From the NCBI GenBank assembly GCA_001771065.1, contig MESQ01000048.1, positions 1 to 64,000 on the forward strand: a stretch of DNA of 64,000 bases, read 5' to 3'. A program made the translations under genes and the position numbers. The DNA comes from Burkholderiales bacterium RIFOXYD12_FULL_59_19 (GTDB lineage: Bacteria; Pseudomonadota; Gammaproteobacteria; Burkholderiales; Burkholderiaceae_C). A model generated the notes under the pieces. That model did no database searches. It was not told where the DNA came from and saw nothing but the letters and a program-made list of their open reading frames with translations. Below are positions 61,332-64,000 of the stretch, piece after piece (positions within the stretch are counted from its first letter, which is position 1; every line of letters starts with the position of its first letter).

Positions 61332-62486
61332 ATGGCAGAACCCCTGAAAAACCAATATGGCGCTGATGTGCCGCGTGTAATAGCCGCCATGATTTCAGCG
61401 GTGCACCCGTCTTTCAACAGCGCGGGGTTTGTGCGTGAGGCGCTGCATGGGTATGACGCGCTTGAGCTGATGTCGCGTGGCAAAAAAATCGCCCGGGCCT
61501 TGCGCGCCTACTTGCCAGACGATTACGGTCGTGCGGTGGCGATTCTGCTGGACTCGCTGGATCAACCCCATGGCCGTGACCCCGACCTGAGTCTGGCGTC
61601 ATTTTTGTTTCTGCCACACACCCAGTTTGTGGCCGAGTATGGGTTGGCGCATTTTGAGTTGTCCATGTGTGCCCAGCACGCGCTGACCCAGCGCTTTACA
61701 GCCGAGTTCAGCATTCGCCCTTTTCTTCTGCATCACCCTGAAGCCACGTTGGCTCAGCTCAGGGTGTGGACAGCTGACCCCAGCGCCCACGTGCGGCGGC
61801 TGGTGTCAGAAGGCACCCGCCCACGACTGCCCTGGGCTCCCCGTTTGCGCCAGTTTCAGCTTGATCCAAGCCCGGTGCTGGCCTTGCTGGAGCGGCTCAA
61901 GGACGACCCCGAGCTGTATGTGCGCCGCTCGGTGGCCAACAACCTGAACGACATTGGCAAAGATCACCCCGAGCTGCTGACACGCACCGTCCAAACCTGG
62001 CTGCAGGATGCCCCTGCCGAACGCGCCTGGATCGTGGGCCACGCTCTGCGCTCGGCCGTCAAACGCGGTGAAAGCGCGGCACTTGCGGTGTTGGGCTTTG
62101 GTCAGAATGCCCAGGTGCTGGTGGAACAGGTTCAGATCAGCCCGGCGCGTGTCTCCATGGGTGGCACGGTGACCCTGGTCTTTGGGCTGCGTAACCCCTT
62201 GTCTTGCGCCCAAACGGTGCTGGTGGACTTGGCGGTGCATTACGTCAAAGCCAGCGGTCAAGCCCGTGCCAAGGTGTTCAAGCTCAAAACGCTGGAACTT
62301 GCCCCCGGTCAAACCGTGTCACTGAGCAAAAAATTGTCGCTGGTGCAGATGAGCACACGTACCCATTACCCGGGGTTACACCAGGTCGATGTGTTGCTCA
62401 ACGGCCAGGCCCGGGCGCTGGGGATGTTTGAGTTGGTCAACGCATCTGATCGGGCCGGTGTGGCGGCTTCCGATTTGGTGGAATGA
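61332..62486 (+). CDS. DNA alkylation repair protein, AlkD/HEAT-like
   Basis: 384 aa from the ATG at 61332. N-terminal two thirds are HEAT-like helices typical of AlkC/AlkD glycosylases (FLFLPHTQFVAEYG, VWTADPSAHVRRLVSEGTRP, DDPELYVRRSVANNLNDIGK). The C-terminal ~115 residues (ISPARVSMGGTVTLVFGLRN onward) look like an Ig-like beta domain, as in AlkC-type proteins. Likely removes alkylated bases such as 3-methyladenine. 10 bases after rarD, so probably co-transcribed. Confidence 0.85.
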   Translation: MAEPLKNQYGADVPRVIAAMISAVHPSFNSAGFVREALHGYDALELMSRGKKIARALRAYLPDDYGRAVAILLDSLDQPHGRDPDLSLASFLFLPHTQFVAEYGLAHFELSMCAQHALTQRFTAEFSIRPFLLHHPEATLAQLRVWTADPSAHVRRLVSEGTRPRLPWAPRLRQFQLDPSPVLALLERLKDDPELYVRRSVANNLNDIGKDHPELLTRTVQTWLQDAPAERAWIVGHALRSAVKRGESAALAVLGFGQNAQVLVEQVQISPARVSMGGTVTLVFGLRNPLSCAQTVLVDLAVHYVKASGQARAKVFKLKTLELAPGQTVSLSKKLSLVQMSTRTHYPGLHQVDVLLNGQARALGMFELVNASDRAGVAASDLVE

Positions 62487-62512
62487 GGCTTGCCTCGCTT
62501 GTCAAGATGGTT

Positions 62513-62528
62513 TATGCCATGAGGCATA
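62513..62528. promoter_or_regulatory. Short palindrome before the sensor gene
   Basis: TATGCC (62513-62518), ATGA, GGCATA (62523-62528). Possible operator or weak hairpin. Confidence 0.25.
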
Positions 62529-62587
62529 GAATGAAATGGCTTGGAGCTCCATGACCCAAAGAATCCATTCACAGGGAGTTACTGACG

Positions 62588-64000
62588 ATGCCCTCTTTCC
62601 GTCTTCGCACGACTATTTTGTATCTGGTTCTGGCTGCCGCCTGGATCTACCTGTCTGATCAGGGGCTCGCTGCGCTGGTGGATGATCCGAGCCCACTCAC
62701 CAACTGGCAGTCACTCAAGGGACTGGCTTTTATCCTGCTCAACGGCGGGCTGGTTTACTGGTTGGCCGGGCGTGGTGCCAGAGAACCTGACGTGGCCCAA
62801 TGGGTGACCGACTCACGTGTGCGCTGGGCTTCAGTAGGCGTGTTTGTGGTTGCTATGGCTTTGGGTGTTGGGTTGATTGCCAAGACCGAGAGTACCCGGG
62901 TGCTGCAGCGGCGGGCCATTGCACTGGATCGGGCAGCGGATCACGCCCACGCGCTGCAGTTGCAGATTGACCGCACGATGTCGGCCACCTATGCGCTGGC
63001 GGCGATGGTGCGCCAAGGGGAGGGTCGTATCCACAACTTTGAAACCCTGACGACCCAGATGTTGCCACTCTACTCAGGAGTCAGTGCGTTGGCGCTGGCG
63101 CCTGGCGGGGTTGTGACTGAGATTGTTCCGCTTGCCGGCAACGAACGTGCCATCGGCATCGACCATCTGAAAGATACCAGACACCGCCCAGAGGCACTCA
63201 AGGCGATGCGCAGCCGGACGCTCATGATCGAAGGCCCGGTGATGTTGAATAACGGCAGCAGGGGTTTGATTGGACGCTTGGCGGTGTACCTTGGTGCCGG
63301 TGAGTCAGCGCGTTTCTGGGGTTTTGTGACAGCGGTTGCCAAGATGGATGAGCTGATGCGTATCTGCAACCTGCAGCAGATGGCCGAGGTCGGTTACCAC
63401 TACCGCCTGGTTCATCTCGATGCCAACGCCCCTGAGACAGTTTTGGCTCAGTCAACCCCCGACGCACTCAAAGACCCTGTGATACACAGCATTCAGGTGT
63501 CAAACAGCCAGTGGGATTTGGGTGTGGTACCCGTGACCGGCTGGCATTCCTATCCCTCACTGCTGGTTGAGATTTTGTTGGCACTGCTGGCAAGTGTCCT
63601 GCTGGCTTTTTTGGCCTATGTGTTGTTGCGCCAACCCCAACTGTTGCGGCGTGAGGTGGCGCTACGCACGCGAGAACTCGCTGCGGCCAACCATCGCCTG
63701 GTTAATTTGCATCAGGCCGTGGAACAAAGCCCGGCCACAGTCATGATCACGGATCGCGAGGGGAAAATCGAATATGTCAACCCAAAATTCACCGAAATCA
63801 CGGGCTACACCGCCGCCGAGGCGTTTGGCCAAACCTCACGGTTGATCCAGTCTGGGCTGACCGCCGAGGAGGTCTACACAACGATGTGGCAAACCCTGCT
63901 GGCCGGGCGTGAGTGGCGTGGCGAATTGTGCAACCGCAAGAAAAACGGCGAGTTGTTCTGGGAGTCCGAGGTGATTGCGCCGATGCGTGATAAGCAGGGC
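62588..64000 (+). CDS. CHASE/PAS membrane sensor, 5' part (cut by window end)
   Basis: 471 codons, open to the last base. ATG at 62588 after GGGAG. Membrane segments at about residues 5-22, 37-53, 81-98 and 322-344. Residues about 105-310 are a CHASE-like extracellular sensor (ALQLQIDRTMSATYALAAMV, VSALALAPGGVV, GIDHLKDTRHRPEALKAM). A PAS domain starts at about 375 (AVEQSPATVMITDREGKIEY, TEITGYTAAEAFGQ). The output domain is outside the window; GGDEF/EAL or histidine kinase are the likely choices. Confidence 0.85.
   Translation, partial: MPSFRLRTTILYLVLAAAWIYLSDQGLAALVDDPSPLTNWQSLKGLAFILLNGGLVYWLAGRGAREPDVAQWVTDSRVRWASVGVFVVAMALGVGLIAKTESTRVLQRRAIALDRAADHAHALQLQIDRTMSATYALAAMVRQGEGRIHNFETLTTQMLPLYSGVSALALAPGGVVTEIVPLAGNERAIGIDHLKDTRHRPEALKAMRSRTLMIEGPVMLNNGSRGLIGRLAVYLGAGESARFWGFVTAVAKMDELMRICNLQQMAEVGYHYRLVHLDANAPETVLAQSTPDALKDPVIHSIQVSNSQWDLGVVPVTGWHSYPSLLVEILLALLASVLLAFLAYVLLRQPQLLRREVALRTRELAAANHRLVNLHQAVEQSPATVMITDREGKIEYVNPKFTEITGYTAAEAFGQTSRLIQSGLTAEEVYTTMWQTLLAGREWRGELCNRKKNGELFWESEVIAPMRDKQG

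Overview
The window is GC-rich chromosomal DNA from a betaproteobacterium, most likely of the Burkholderiales/Comamonadaceae (Rhodoferax/Polaromonas-like). This is inferred from gene order: tRNA-Tyr/Gly/Thr-tuf-tRNA-Trp-secE-nusG-rplKAJL-rpoBC, then rsmB-DUF4390-ntrYX. A MetH homocysteine domain encoded as a separate gene, a monomeric NADP isocitrate dehydrogenase and a NAD-type formate dehydrogenase agree with it. No rRNA gene or CRISPR array is present.

Layout. 1-2.4 kb: 3' part of a giant MBG-repeat adhesin with a pre-toxin motif near its end. 2.6-6.7 kb: icd, a Gfo/Idh oxidoreductase and a lone ABC ATPase. 6.9-9.8 kb: two toxin-antitoxin loci (HigB/HigA-like and HipBA). 9.8-16.4 kb: the MetH N-terminal domain gene, a YbhGFR-like efflux operon, a rhodanese and recQ. 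16.5-25 kb: a trp operon with a candidate leader peptide and attenuator, trpE, a membrane diguanylate cyclase, trpG, a threonine aldolase, trpD, an unannotated 45-aa membrane microprotein, trpC and ung. 25-39 kb: four tRNAs, tuf, secE, nusG, ribosomal stalk genes with candidate leader RNAs, rpoB and rpoC. 39-44 kb: rsmB (with a 12-C tract right after its start), DUF4390, ntrY, a short ntrX and tRNA-Phe.

44.1-48.0 kb is the accessory part: a DUF3800 gene with a coupled 34-aa ORF, two dead integrase fragments, a truncated IS200-type transposase, and a 1.6-kb segment bounded by a perfect 28-bp repeat of the tRNA-Arg 3' end. That segment carries a helicase fragment and a PrlF/YhaV toxin-antitoxin pair whose toxin gene is frameshifted at a T7 run.

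48-64 kb returns to core genes: pta facing an acetyl-CoA hydrolase/CoA-transferase (acetate/acyl-CoA exchange), a second diguanylate cyclase, a two-gene NAD-dependent formate dehydrogenase with a fused NuoE-NuoF subunit and a LysR regulator, a RIO-type kinase, rarD, an AlkD-like repair protein and the 5' part of a CHASE/PAS sensor cut by the window end.

Themes: amino-acid, formate and acetate metabolism next to c-di-GMP signalling, a conserved transcription/translation block, and a tRNA-Arg locus that has received and lost mobile DNA. All functional assignments rest on reading translations and motifs; no database search was run.
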